NCBI RefSeq assembly: GCF_026151205.1
Contig: NC_087084.1
Location: 9,544,894 to 9,608,893 of the forward strand
Origin: Bolinopsis microptera
Lineage: Eukaryota; Ctenophora; Tentaculata; Lobata; Bolinopsidae
Length of the DNA stretch: 64,000 nucleotides
Direction of reading: 5' to 3'
Shown: piece after piece, positions 12,337 to 23,596 of the stretch
Position numbering within the stretch: position 1 is the stretch's first letter
Layout: each line of letters starts with the position of its first letter
Program-made: the position numbers and the translations under genes
The notes under the pieces: generated by a model
Database searches by the model: none
What the model was told of the DNA's origin: nothing
What the model saw: the letters and a program-made list of their open reading frames with translations, nothing else

Positions 12337-13820
12337 CAACTATGCGACTCATAAATAATATAATATGATTATGTAATGGAATATAATATTCCAATTCGGA
12401 TTTTTAAAAAAATATTTGTATTAGTCAGCTTTTTATTGGATACATCATATCCACGTCGTAAGTCGTAAATAATCTATTAAATCTTAGTTAGATAGAGTAG
12501 TTAACGGTATTTTACTAGACTTAGTGCATTTTCAGGATTACTTCAAGTCTCAGGCTATCTTATGACGAAAGTGCACGTAAGAGTAAATAAAATATGACGT
12601 TTTCAGGCAGAAAGAGCTACTGGTACCCAATCTTAATTATGATATACACAGTTTACAATAAGAGTCATTCGACTTAAATTTTCCGAGACATTAGGATTAT
12701 TGTTTATCACACAACCACACTCTTTGGTTTTAATACTGAATATATCATTACCAGAATTAGAACGAAAACAAGGTAAAATTACAAAGTTATACGGTTTCTA
12801 ATTATTGGTTTATGATACTATAAACCATTGGTTAGATACTGCGAATAGCAGATGGAACATTGATCCCTCGTGACAGGGTGAGTGAACATAAAAACAAGAG
12901 TTGACAACATTTCGAATAGAAGTACAAAAACAGCGAAAATAATAAAACATTATACACATGTAATACATACAGTCAGCAGGATTTTTTAGTATAGAATAAT
13001 TTTAGTACATAGTATAGTATAATTTTAGCATTAGTAAGTACACAATACACATATTTACTCAGCGGGATTTTAGTATAATCTAGTATAAACCAAGTACAAT
13101 AAATCCGCAACAGTATAAGAAGAACATATATAAGCGCAGCACGATATCCGCGGGACACAAGACAGCAAGGCAAGAGCTAGAACTCGAGAAACTCGTATAG
13201 TTACTATAGAAACTACTATAGTAACTATGGAAACTGATATAGTTACACAATGCTTCTTCAGCTGACTCCTACCACAATGCATCCGGATACCATGGAGCTG
13301 TTATCAACAAATGGGTCGGAAGGATAGCTTGAAATTTTTGTTGAAGCCTAGAGAGGGGAAAAAAGAATAGCACATTCCACAATTTTACCAGAATGTGGTG
13401 TGATTGTTAAGTGTGATGAGGTGTGATTGTGGGTTGCGGTATGACTGGTAATTTGGGTGTGGTGTGATTGATTACGTGGTTGTGGGTGTGTAGTGATTTT
13501 GATTGCACGATGTTTGGTTGAGCAGTAGCGGTGAAGATGTTGGGAGTGCCAGCAGAAAGTATCTCTGTCAGGTGAGGATTCCACTGAGGAGCTGTGGGAA
13601 CCGGACACGTGGGCAGAAGACACAAGAGTGGAAGACAAAAGTTCGGTAAATTCCCAAAAGAGTGGGCTCGAAGGCGGACCACGTGATACTTACTTTAGCT
13701 TAGACACGGGGGTGGGACCAGACGTTTTCCTAAATGATAAACTAGTAATAAATTTGTAACATCACGAAATGTCTTTGAACTTTTGTTTATAAGCGTTGAA
13801 ATCTTCTTTTATATTATATA

Positions 13821-14596
13821 CAGGGTGGGCCAAACGTTACTGGACATACCTTGGCATTGATAGCTCAGTCACTGAGTGACCAATTGAAATAATTCTTTCT
13901 AGTACGACTTACTACCACCACTGGTTCGAGGAATTTGTCAAATCGAAAAATATTAGAGTTTATTTTTTTCAAATGAAGGTTCATTTTTGCATTTATTTGA
14001 TAGTTTGGATAGTCGGATCGAGCTAAATTTTATTAAATTGTGTTTGGCCATTCGAATTACGTTTGTCCTGAAAAGATTAGAGTTGTAGCTTCTCAGATGG
14101 CCGAGATAAGAAGCATAACGAGTTTATTCATTACGTGTGATCAGGTGATTGGCTTACCTGATCACGTGAAAAGATCACCCCGTTAACCACCCCGATAAAT
14201 ATTATGGGAAATGGGAATCGTTAAGGCTGCCCAATTAAGGTGTCACAGTGTCACATAATCATTAATCACCCAGTCAATTTTGTTAACGAGATACACAAAA
14301 TGCTTGATAACTTCGTCATTTCTAATCCGTTTCACGTCATTTTTTCAGATCAGATGCAACATATAATAATCTACCGTCTCTGAAATAATCAGGCGTCCAG
14401 CATGTTCAGAGAGATCAATATAGGTGTTTTAATTTTGAATGGGCGTGGTCTAAAATATTCGAATTTTCAAATTTTGACGACGGAATCCTCGAACCAGAAG
14501 GTACAGTATGCTATCCGCAAAGCAACAGCTCTCAAATATATAACACGGCGGAGCTATTAAGGCCAACGCATGTCCAGTGACTTTTGGCCCACCCTG
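13821..14596. mobile_element. TA-flanked TIR element (Tc1/mariner-like, non-autonomous)
   Basis: The termini are CAGGGTGGGCCAAACGTTAC and its imperfect complement ending GGCCCACCCTG. Both ends are flanked by TA (13819-13820 and 14597-14598), the target duplication of the Tc1/mariner superfamily. ACTGGACAT / ATGTCCAGT continues the terminal repeat inward. No transposase frame is visible in the 776 bp. Confidence 0.78.
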
Positions 14597-14635
14597 TACA
14601 TTAATTTACATAATATTTAAGTTACATAATATTAT

Positions 14636-14825
14636 ATAATAATAATAGTAACTAAAAATGTATACATCGCTTTATAGCCAAAAAGAATTAAAAATCCAAA
14701 GATCTAGTTCAAGTCATCTAAAGCAACTCATGAACATGTACATAAGAACTTAGGATTTCATGAAGTATGGTTTTTATAAGAAAAATATTATATGATACTT
14801 GTATGAATACTTTTATGAATACATA
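14636..14825 (-). mobile_element. CR1/L2-like LINE 3' end (short truncated copy)
   Basis: On the minus strand this matches the 3' untranslated end of the LINE at 20782-22543. Shared features are GGCTATAAAGCGATGTATA, the GAGTCGCTTTAGATG-like block (diverged here) and an ATT-repeat tail. It ends abruptly at about 14825, consistent with 5' truncation during target-primed insertion. Confidence 0.8.
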
Positions 14826-15787
14826 TAATATACATAATATATACATTAACATATAGCCATATTCAATTACATCTGACAAGACTTTACCGGCAAAGCAGGT
14901 TTTTGATGTTCTCAATAATTTCTAATCCCTTATTTGACTTTAAAACTATATTTTTATTGATTTTACGAAGAGTGCTATTAAATAGATTACACAGGATTAG
15001 GAATTACACAGGATTAAAATTAAATTATAGACCCACTATCGTGAACCGTCATAATTGTACACAATTGGACAAACAAGCCATCCAAGTTGGTTTGAAATCC
15101 AAGTTGGTTTGAAATCAGAGCCATGGTTTGCCTTACGTAGGAATAATTCAGCAAATTGATAGTAAGGTTTCGCACATTTGTGAAAGTATTATGTGATCCG
15201 CCCTCGGGTCAACCCTTTTAGGAAAGCTCTTGTGTCTACCACCCTTGTTTCTTCTGTCCGTGCGCGGCAAAAAAGTGCGATTATTGTTTGAGTAACAAGT
15301 GCGATGATGGTGTGATTATCCTGTATGATGATGTTATGCACAATTAATGAAAACGTCATGACGTGATGAAATGAAAGTTGAGTTGAATACAACATAAAAT
15401 AAAACAATAAACTAACAATTTCACATCTTCAGAGGGGGCATGCAACAGATCACCCAGATCCTTATTTCATAGCAATGATAAAGAAACTAACTAAAATCTC
15501 ACAGGCATCTCAATGCAAAGCTAATTACTCATTGTATGACTAATAAGATAATTGATAACGCATGATAAATTGGAGGATTGCTTCATGCTTCATGATCAAC
15601 AAGGTCATCAAATGCAAATACAAATCACACGATTCATGGAAAACACACATTACAAGGAAATTTTCACATATTATTTCACACTTGCTTGAAGAACAACAAA
15701 ACAGGAAACTCGTATCTGTGGTAACACTCACCAGCACTGGTTGATTATAGGATTTAGAAAATAATGACTAGGTGACTCGGTTTTCAC
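14826..15787. other. Non-coding DNA, nothing firm
   Basis: Several short overlapping open frames exist on both strands but none has splice, codon or similarity support. Confidence 0.45.
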
Positions 15788-16582
15788 AGGGACACGCAGT
15801 TGGAGATATATTGGGTCCCCGATAACGTCCTCTTCGGAACAGCGTGGTTCGTTTGGGCATCGCCCGCCGCATTCGTTAGATGCGCGGCATCTATACCGTC
15901 CTGTGTAGGGTGAGATGATATTGTTGGGAAATATGTATAGTATATTATTATATTATGGTTTTGGAGGGACTTTTATTGGTGTTGAGAAATGATTACCAAT
16001 CCTATGTATAATTGCGAGTGTGCCCTTGTAAATCATTAACTAATTTAGACCAGAGGATCATTATAACAGTTTGTGTTTATTAATTACAAAATATATTCAG
16101 AGACAAAAAATATACTCGTGAGCATTTTTTAACAAATTTTTAATTTTAAATTATCATCAATAATAAACGCTTTTTTGTTGACTATTTTCTCGAGATTAGT
16201 ACACACCTGTGTCCTTTTTGTTGAAATATTTAATGTAGAGATGTCCGAGAACATGTGACTGGATATAACGCGAACTATCTAGCAGTCCTGAAAGTTAAAT
16301 ACAGATTATTTCGATCAAATACTTAAGGCATATAAATCTGATATAGCAGTAAACGAGTCTTAGATTTTTTAAACCCGACAAACAAAAAATGACAAATGAA
16401 TGATTAAAAAAAACGATTAAAAAATCCTTAAAATGGTACCTAGGTCGGATAAAGAGTTCCATCTCTGAGTCTCACTGTTGTATTTCTCCCACACAAAGGT
16501 TGGTTGTGGTGAACCTAAGATAGTGCACGCTACCACTGCTGTTCTGTTGTACACGAACTCTGTCGGGACTGAAATATTCCGG
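15788..16582 (-). CDS. Immunoglobulin-domain gene, three internal exons
   Basis: Minus-strand exons 16440-16582, 16207-16287 and 15788-15900 join in frame through GT-AG introns, with phase 1 at both junctions. Together they encode one complete I-set-like Ig domain: VVACTILGSP holds the first cysteine, FVWEKYNS the core tryptophan, and LYIKYFNKKDTGRYRCRASN the DxGxYxC motif with the second cysteine. A Cys-rich insertion (CGGRCPNEPRC) follows. Such domains sit in extracellular adhesion or receptor proteins. The first exon expects an upstream exon ending in phase 2, and the last ends in phase 0, so this is an internal piece of a larger gene. It may belong with the exons at 23597-24293 upstream or 1911-9799 downstream. 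All are on the minus strand, but no exon with the required phases was found to connect them. Confidence 0.78.
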
Positions 16583-16847
16583 CTGTTAATAATAATAGTA
16601 GATTTAAACTACTGTGTCACTGTTTATATTAGGATTTAGGATACAACGTTTTTTCGACAGTGTTTAATGTAACTATCCCAGAAAGGTAGTAAGTACTACT
16701 ACTAAGAAAGAACTGGGCAGTAATGCTTGAAAAGATATCGGTAATACTAATGCTTGATATGAAACTAAAGATCTTTAACCAATGACTCAGTCTTATGTCT
16801 ACAAGTCTGTCTAGGAGCATGTTTAGGATGCTAGAAAAGTAAATCAT

Positions 16848-16851
<4 letters not shown>

Positions 16852-16927
<76 letters not shown>
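16852..16927. repeat. Poly-G tract, 76 bases
   Basis: An uninterrupted run of 76 G follows ACC on the plus strand. It lies just upstream, on the transcribed minus strand, of the Ig exon at 16440-16582. It would be extremely G-quadruplex-prone, and its exact length is doubtful because such tracts are hard to sequence. Confidence 0.9.
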
Positions 16928-16928
<1 letters not shown>

Positions 16929-17057
16929 CATGCACTTAGTACTGGACGTGACGTTGGGGTGGTGGGTACTAAGTGGTACTCCATTTTACCTCAAATCTAA
17001 ATTTTGGGAATGAGTTTTTAGGTTAACAAAATTTAGTACCTGAACTTAGTACCTGAT

Positions 17058-17079
17058 CCCCCCCCCCCCCCCCCCCCCC
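17058..17079. repeat. Poly-C tract, 22 bases
   Basis: A run of 22 C lies 130 bp from the poly-G run, in the complementary orientation. The two could pair as an inverted repeat. The spacer repeats ACTTAGTAC near both tracts. Confidence 0.9.
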
Positions 17080-17799
17080 GAATTTTATTGTAGAATCCAC
17101 GTACGTAGGAAGACACGTCAATTAATGTTCAGCTCGGCGCCAACCTCGATTTAGTTCGACCTTTTCTCTGGCCAGGAAAATTTCATGGCAGGGATCAGAA
17201 GACAGAAACCTAACAGCACGCTGCCTCGTGGATCTGGGACTTTGAGAAAAAAGCGTACAGAGGTCTAATAATGAATGCTTAAAATCGAATAAATCAGTAA
17301 TGCCATTGTTCCAAGAATTGCGGCTGCTTTACTTATGGGACGATTCAGATAATGGAAGTCTTTAAAGAATTAATCAAAGATTTACTAGCGTAAGTTACAC
17401 AAAAGGCCCGATCGTAAAACCGTTAATTTTCAAAACATAACCAAATTAAACGTCTGCGTTTTATCTCTTGGACAATTAATTCAAAATTATCCTTGAGAGA
17501 TTTATAAATTTCCAAATCTACTTCGCCTACCAATTATTAACCAAATTTTGCGAAACTGAAAAATTGTTCTCATCGTATTAAAAAGCATTAAAAAGCATTA
17601 AAAAGCATCAAAAAGCAATAGCGAACAACAGAAGTTGATATATCCAAATCTTTCAAACGTCTAGTTTTACTCGAATATTCTACCGGTTTGAAGTTAAATG
17701 ACTATTGCATTGTTACAGTTTTTTGTTTATACCGCATCAAGTTGGAGGGTGAGACAATGAGTGAGGGGACACACCCTCTAGCAAGTGGTACATTAAAAG
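17080..17799. other. Non-coding DNA with an 11-bp repeat
   Basis: AAAAAGCATTA-like 11-mers repeat about four times at 17578-17621. Otherwise no gene was seen. The open frame starting at 17688 runs into the palindromic repeats and is not a credible protein. Confidence 0.5.
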
Positions 17800-18765
17800 G
17801 TTGGCAACTTGGTCGTTTAGCTCCGGACAGTCTATTCAACGTCTATGAAACGTCCATGCAACAACAAAAGAACCGTCTATGCAACGTCTATGCAACGTCC
17901 CTGCACAATGAACACTCTATGCACACTCCCTGCACGGTCAGTCTATGCAACGTCTATGCAACGTCTATGCAACGTCTATGCAACGTCCCTGCACAGTACC
18001 ATATGAACACCGGCTACTAGCCGGCTACTAGCCGGCTACTAGCCGGCTAGTAGCCACTTTTGTAATAACAGCTCCTCAACTTCACATTACCAACCGGCTA
18101 CTAACCGGCACTTGAAAAGTGGTCACTAGCCGGCTACTAACCTGCTACTAACCTGCTAGTAACCACCAAGTGGCTACTAACCGGCTACTAATAGGTCTGC
18201 TTTAGAGCCGGCTAGTGACCGGTTAGTAGCCGGTTAGTAGCCACTTGGTGGTTACTAGCCGGTTAGTAGCCGGTTAGTAGCCGGCTAGTGACCGCTTTTC
18301 AAGTGCCGGCTAGTGACCGCTTTTCAAGTGCCGGCTAGTAGCCGGTTTAGAACCGGCTACTAATAGGTCTGCTTTAGAGCTCGGCTAATAGCCGGCTAGT
18401 GACCGCTTAGTAGCCGGTTAGTAGCCACTTTGTGGTCACTAGCCGGCTAGTAGCCGGTTAGTAGCCGGCTAGTGACCACTTTTCAAGTGCCGGTTAGTAG
18501 CCGGTTGTTAATGTGAAGTTGAGGAGCTGTTATTACAAAAGTGGCTACTAGCCGGCTAGTAGCCGGCTAGTAGCCGGTGTTCATATGGTACTGTGCAGGG
18601 ACGTTGCATAGACGTTGCATAGACGTTGCATAGACTGACCGTGCAGGGAGTGTGCATAGAGTGTTCATTGTGCAGGGACGTTGCATAGACGTTGCATAGA
18701 CGGTTCTTTTGTTGTTGCACGGACGTTGCATAGACGTTGCATAGACTGTCCGGAGCTAAACGACC
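17800..18765. mobile_element. Foldback-like palindrome built of tandem short repeats
   Basis: The two halves are near-complete reverse complements: CTTGGTCGTTTAGCTCCGG on the left, CCGGAGCTAAACGACCAA on the right. Each arm is itself made of tandem repeats: an outer block of about 11-bp GTCTATGCAAC units with CCCTGCAC variants, and an inner block of CCGGCTACTAG-type units. Long terminal arms made of short direct repeats are the architecture of Foldback (FB/TU-type) elements. The centre carries mixed CCGGTTAGTAG units and GGTCTGCTTTAGAGC twice. There is no coding capacity and no clear target duplication. Confidence 0.78.
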
Positions 18766-19608
18766 AACTTCCCAAAAGGTTTATCTAGACAATAATTAAA
18801 TTCAACATTTAAATTAATGATAACCATTACATCATGAATTATCTTAGAAGGTTAGTGATATTGTTTGGTATAATTGTTTTAATACAATAAGTGAGATCAC
18901 GAGATCTGAAGTTTAGTGCCATGCCCTGATTGTAAGTTGCAATAATGATAAATAGTTTTAAGGGCTAGCTACGCCCAGATCTAGGTTGACATCAAATTGC
19001 TTCTAGAATAGCTACGCCCAGATGCAGATCTAGGATGACATAATTCATCATTCATCATTGCTTCTACGAGATGACGTACTTTCCAATCTGTAAGTTTGAG
19101 CAAGTGTTTGACCAGTGAGCCCCATGAGGCATATCCCTTTTAAATACAACTAATTAGACTTAGAGCTACGTAAAACATAAGCTACCTAGAAGATGGCACG
19201 TAGCCAGAAGCGACAATTAAATGCCAAAGATTACACAATCTAATGTCCGCCCCCCCCCCCCCCTCGATCAGAGACTAAACTGACACGGTCCCACGAGGTT
19301 AGCAACACATGTGTCTGAGACTTATATTTCACACGCTCTCTGCTCTTACCAGTAGTTCCCTCAGTACAATTTGCAATAGTTTTGCAACATTAGCTGTTAT
19401 CCTGCGCTTTAGTTTGAAGTTGTTTCATAGTTAGTGTATATTAGTTTTAGTGTTTAAGTTATTGCCATTTAATATGGCAATAGTATGGCAATATGTTTTA
19501 CCGATCTTCCTTGTAGAATTTTCAGATCTTTAGGATGTTTATTGTTAACTGCTTCAGATTTGTGTAAAGTTCGATAATAATAATAATTCACAGTTAGATT
19601 TGGAAGAT
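18766..19608. other. Non-coding DNA upstream of the small secreted-protein gene
   Basis: GCTACGCCCAGAT is repeated at about 18968 and 19011, and a 14-base C run lies at 19250-19263. It should include the promoter or 5' UTR of the gene starting at 19609; no core promoter motif was distinctive. Confidence 0.45.
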
Positions 19609-20710
19609 ATGAGGGTTGTTTTAGGGGTGGTGCTGTGTTTGGTAGTTGTTTGTTGTGGTAAGACAAATAAGAAGGTGGAGAGGCTGTGTAATAAGAACCG
19701 AGGAACGATGGAAACTAGCTGCGTTCTTAAGGGTAGGTCACACTTAATAAATAATAAGGTTAGAAGATAGGTCACTAAATATTAAGGTTAGAAGATAGGT
19801 CACTAAATATTAAGGTTAGAAGATAGGTCACTAAATATTAAGGTTAGAAGATAGGTCACTAAATATTAAGGTTAGAAGATAGGTCACTAAATATTAAGGT
19901 TAGAAGATAGGTCACTAAATATTAAGGTTAGAAATTAGAATATAAGTCAGCCACAATAGTCCGGCAAGTCAAAGAAAAGCTATACATAACACAAAAAGCT
20001 TTATTGTAAACTAGAAAACCTCATTGTAAATCAGGTTTCATATTATGTACAATTAATGATCGAATGTAAGGAATTTATAGGCTGGTTAAGTGGTTTATGG
20101 CTATTATTCTTATTAATGTATCATGAAAACAAATGACATAATACATTCTTGAATAGCATATTACATTATAAAACATAATCAGAGTTAAACTGGATAATCG
20201 ATGGTCACTGCCCACAGGCCCAACTTTCTATGAAGTTTTAACAAATTCCCTCAAGTTGTAATATCCCTTTCGAGCAACTTGCAACTTGGTAAATCGTGTC
20301 GTTCTTTGTCGGTATTTAATAACTGTTATACTGTATATTTATTGCGCTGTTTACAAAGATCAGTAAATATCTCCACCTTCAATGTACAATATACAATGTA
20401 CAACCCTGAAGTTAACCCCTCCCCAACCCAGGTTACCAACCACCATTAGAAATATCCTGCCACTTCAACCTGCAAACGCCAACCTAAGGGCAAGAAACAG
20501 TACAAAAAGAAGAAATGCTCAGCAGCAGCTGACTATATCCTGAAGAACTGTCCGGAGCTGCAGTGTGGCACTACCACTACCACTCCCACTCCCACAACAT
20601 ATCCTTGTATGGGAGGGGGCGGGTGGGGGACCTCCTCCTCACCCTCAGGGTCCGGCCCGTGTGATTATAGCATTCCTACTACCCCGGAGGGAGGGTACTG
20701 GGAGGAGTAA
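19609..20710 (+). CDS. Small secreted Cys/Lys/Thr-rich protein, two of its exons seen
   Basis: The first coding exon, 19609-19732, begins with an ATG followed by a strong signal peptide (MRVVLGVVLCLVVVCCG) and a short basic Cys-containing stretch (VERLCNKNRG). It ends at a GGTAGGT donor in phase 1. The terminal exon, 20450-20710, follows a TTAG acceptor and is open in phase 0. It encodes a Lys-rich Cys segment (TCKRQPKGKKQYKKKKC), a Thr/Pro stretch (TTTTTPTPTT), a Gly/Ser-rich part with single cysteines, and ends EGGYWEE-stop. The phases differ, so at least one exon between them was not located, or they are separate genes. The first intron has a 28-bp minisatellite. I do not recognise the family; a secreted matrix, mucin-like or peptide function is only inference. 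The gene may lie nested, on the opposite strand, inside the Ig gene. Confidence 0.6.
19735..19930. repeat. 28-bp minisatellite, about 7 copies
   Basis: The unit TAGGTCACTAAATATTAAGG plus TTAGAAGA repeats almost perfectly directly downstream of the 5' splice site of exon 1. The first unit overlaps the donor (GGTAGGTCAC), so the repeat unit contains a donor-like GTAGGTCA.. / ATAGGTCA.. sequence. Confidence 0.9.
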
Positions 20711-20781
20711 ACTACTAGTTTGGGAGGAGTAAACTACACGTTTGGTAGAGTCGGATTTTAAACCTGTTGATTAAGTTATAA

Positions 20782-22543
20782 TAATAATAATAATAATAAG
20801 TAGGAATTTATACATCGCTTTATAGCCATAAAGAACTCAAAACCCAAAGATTCAGTTCAAACCATCTAAAGCGACTCATGAGTAACATGTACATAAGAAC
20901 TTATTTGTATGAAGTATGGATTTTATGAGAAAGGTAATACATGATACTTATACAAATACGTTTTCAAAGAGATGAGTTTTTAGTTTCTTTTTAAATAAGA
21001 CGATATCGGTTAGTGTTCTCAATTGATAAGGAAGCTTATTCCAAACAGAGGGTCCGCAGTAGCTGAAACTTCTCTCGGTTTTACTATAGTTTGAAATAGG
21101 AGGAACATTTAGGAGGAAATAGTCTTCTTCAGTTCTTAGTACACGTACAGGTTGACTTTTGATGTCAATACATTTGATGATATACTCCGGCGCTATGTTG
21201 TTAACGCATTTGAACACGGTTAGAGCAATCTTATACTCTATTCGTTGTCGTATCGGAAGAAAATGGGCTTTTTTCAGGAATGGAGTGACACTGTCCCATT
21301 TTTTGATAGCTTTCCAACCAAACAAGAATCGAACACAGGAATTTTGTACCTTCTGGAGTTTCTTTATTAGAAGATCAGGTAAACCGTATAAGAGTCCATT
21401 GCAGTAGTCTAGTTTTGAAAAGATCAAGCAGTGAATGAGCTGTCTTTTTAGATCATAGTTAAGCTTTGAGCCTATAACTCGAAGGTTTCTCAGATGGATG
21501 TTGCAGCAACTGATAATTGAATTTATTTGGTCTTCAAATGTTAGGAATTGATCAAATAGGACACCTAAACTTTTCACTGTGCGGGATGCATCCACAGGGT
21601 CAGTTGCATTTTCAAGTTGTATTGAATCGACTGGACATGAAGAGTAACTGTTCTTGGTCTGTACTACAAGAGCTTCTGTTTTGTTTTGGTTCAGTTTGAG
21701 TTTATTTTGGGTCATCCAGGTCTTAATATCTTCAAAACAATTTGTTATTCTCTCTTCGATTGTTGAGAGATCTCGAAATAGTGGGTTAAACTCAATGTAC
21801 AGTTGAGTGTCATCTGCGTACATGTGGATGTTAAATCCATGTCTCTTTGCGATCTGATTGAGCTCCTTTGTGTAAAGTATAAACAGAATTGGACCTAGAA
21901 TTGAACCTTGCGGGACTCCAATTCTAAGGAAGCATCTCTTTGATCTTGATTTATCAATAGTTACTGTGAAGGATCTGTTATTAAGGTATGATGTAAACCA
22001 TTCGAGAACAGTACCTTCAAAACCAAAGTCCTTTTTTAGTTTTTTTAGGAGCAAGTGATGATTTACAGTATCAAAAGCAGCACTGAGGTCCAAAAGGAGG
22101 AGGATAACCTTACTTTTCATGTCACTGATACAAAGAAGATCATTGTAGATGGTAAGGGTCGCAGTTTCGCAGCTATGATTTGACCTATAACCACTTTGAT
22201 GCTCAGCATGAAGATTGTGATAGTCAAGATGTTTGGTCATCTGTTTCTGGACGCTCTTTTCAATGAGTTTCGAGAGGAAAGGTAAGTTACTAATCGGTCT
22301 ATAGTTGTTGAAGCTATTGACATCTCCTTTATCATCTTTGATGGCTGGTCTGACAAGAGCACTCTTTAGGACTGACGGAAATTTTCCAGTGACAAGTGAG
22401 TCATTGATAATAAATGACACAATTGGTTTAACTTCATTAAAACACTGCATTAGAAGTTTTAGAGGGATGGGATCCTCTTCACATTCTTTTTTGTTAAGGT
22501 CAGAAAGAATCTTTTTGAGATCATTGTCGCTTATGGTTTCTAC
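20782..22543 (-). mobile_element. CR1/L2-like LINE, 5'-truncated, intact reverse transcriptase frame
   Basis: The minus-strand frame 20948-22543 is open for over 500 codons and encodes the C-terminal part of a non-LTR retrotransposon ORF2. Numbering from the Met at 22450, it has DLSAAFDTV at about 121-129, GVPQGSILGP at 178-187, the catalytic YADD at 211-214, and the typical C-terminal SVWNKLP..LF(K)KLKTHLF block. The endonuclease half is missing. Upstream of 22543 there is a stop and no LINE similarity, indicating 5' truncation. The 3' UTR (20782-20947) ends in an ATT repeat and is shared with the copies at 14636-14825 and 59411-60547. The intact frame implies a fairly recent insertion. Assignment to CR1/L2 rests on motif style and the microsatellite tail. 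Confidence 0.88.
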
Positions 22544-23596
22544 TTAATTTGTTTTAACATTACGAAGTTAACTATTTAAGTTATTACATTTTTAGTAGGC
22601 CTGTCTAAGGTATGGGATTTATTTTAAAAATATATTTGTGTCGTGTAAAGTTGGATTTGGATAAAATCAGTCTTCACAATAACGATATATAATTATGTAA
22701 TGTAATACATAATGATATCGTTGTGTACCGACGGGGAACGTTTGACTTTCAAATAACGTTTATAGAATGACATTTTTGAAATTTAAACTATTATATAATA
22801 TTATGACTATAATTTATAACAAGATTCCATTACAACTAACAAGGTGAACATTTTATTTCTCCTCTGTAAGTGCGATCTCGACAATTAAAAGGAAGACTTT
22901 CAACAGACGATGTATCTTTATCAGTCTGAAATTACAAAAACCAAACTTTATTAGTCTATATATATTTATCATATTAAAACCTTGTTAGTTATACCTTGTT
23001 AGTTATACGTAAGTCGTAAAAATAATGGGAGCAGTTAGTAGCAGTTAATGTAGCAGTTAGTTACCTGTTACATGTTCAAGTATAAAATATTTCTACAGAA
23101 TTCTAAAGAAGCCAAGATAAAAAAAACTTTGAGCCCATAATTTTGTAGCACTTTGACATTAATCTACATTTGTGTGATGTTAATGCCGAATGACGATAGC
23201 CGATAGGAGATAATGATTTTATTCTTTTGATCATTCAAAGTAACCCTTCATTGCGTGCGGTGATAAACATTAAACAATTATATACGTTATACGTACCTGT
23301 AATTGCTCACTTTTTGTTTTATATAGTCATAACTTTCGTCTGACATAAATATTATTATAATATGGATGATATTAAACAGGAACAACAGTTCCCTCATTGA
23401 AAAACTATCGTTATAACAAACAATTGGTTAGCTTATATCTAATCTCTCAAAACTCAGGAAAAAAATTATAAATAATTTATGAACACTAGCTGTGAATTAA
23501 GTTTCATTTTTAAAGCTTTAAATTACAAAAAATAAACAGATAAACTGCGTGTTTTAACAATTAAGTTATGAAATTATCAATGATTAAGTTATTTAC
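22544..23596. other. AT-rich non-coding DNA
   Basis: No exon was recognised. If the Ig exons on both sides belong to one gene, the missing phase-1-to-phase-2 exon could be here or within the LINE-containing intron. Confidence 0.45.

Larger units (their letters stand above)
9800..13820. other. Long non-coding stretch with small repeats
   Basis: About 4 kb of AT-rich DNA with no convincing exon. It holds a 110-bp direct duplication (9846-10060), a 44-bp perfect palindrome (10181-10224) and a roughly 156-bp palindrome (12181-12336). The open frames around 13350-13680 read simple CA/TG-rich sequence and look fortuitous. By phase, an exon linking 15788-15900 to 9634-9799 could lie here, but I did not find it. 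Confidence 0.45.

Noticed and set aside
13348-13682. Two overlapping His/Thr-rich minus-strand frames
   Set aside because: They read CA/TG-rich simple sequence in two frames; no splice sites with the phase needed by neighbouring exons.
16629-16931. 100-residue frame beginning with poly-proline
   Set aside because: It is only the translation of the poly-G tract run into intronic sequence upstream of the Ig exon.
17688-18020. 110-residue plus-strand frame
   Set aside because: It runs into the GTCTATGCAAC tandem repeats of the foldback palindrome.
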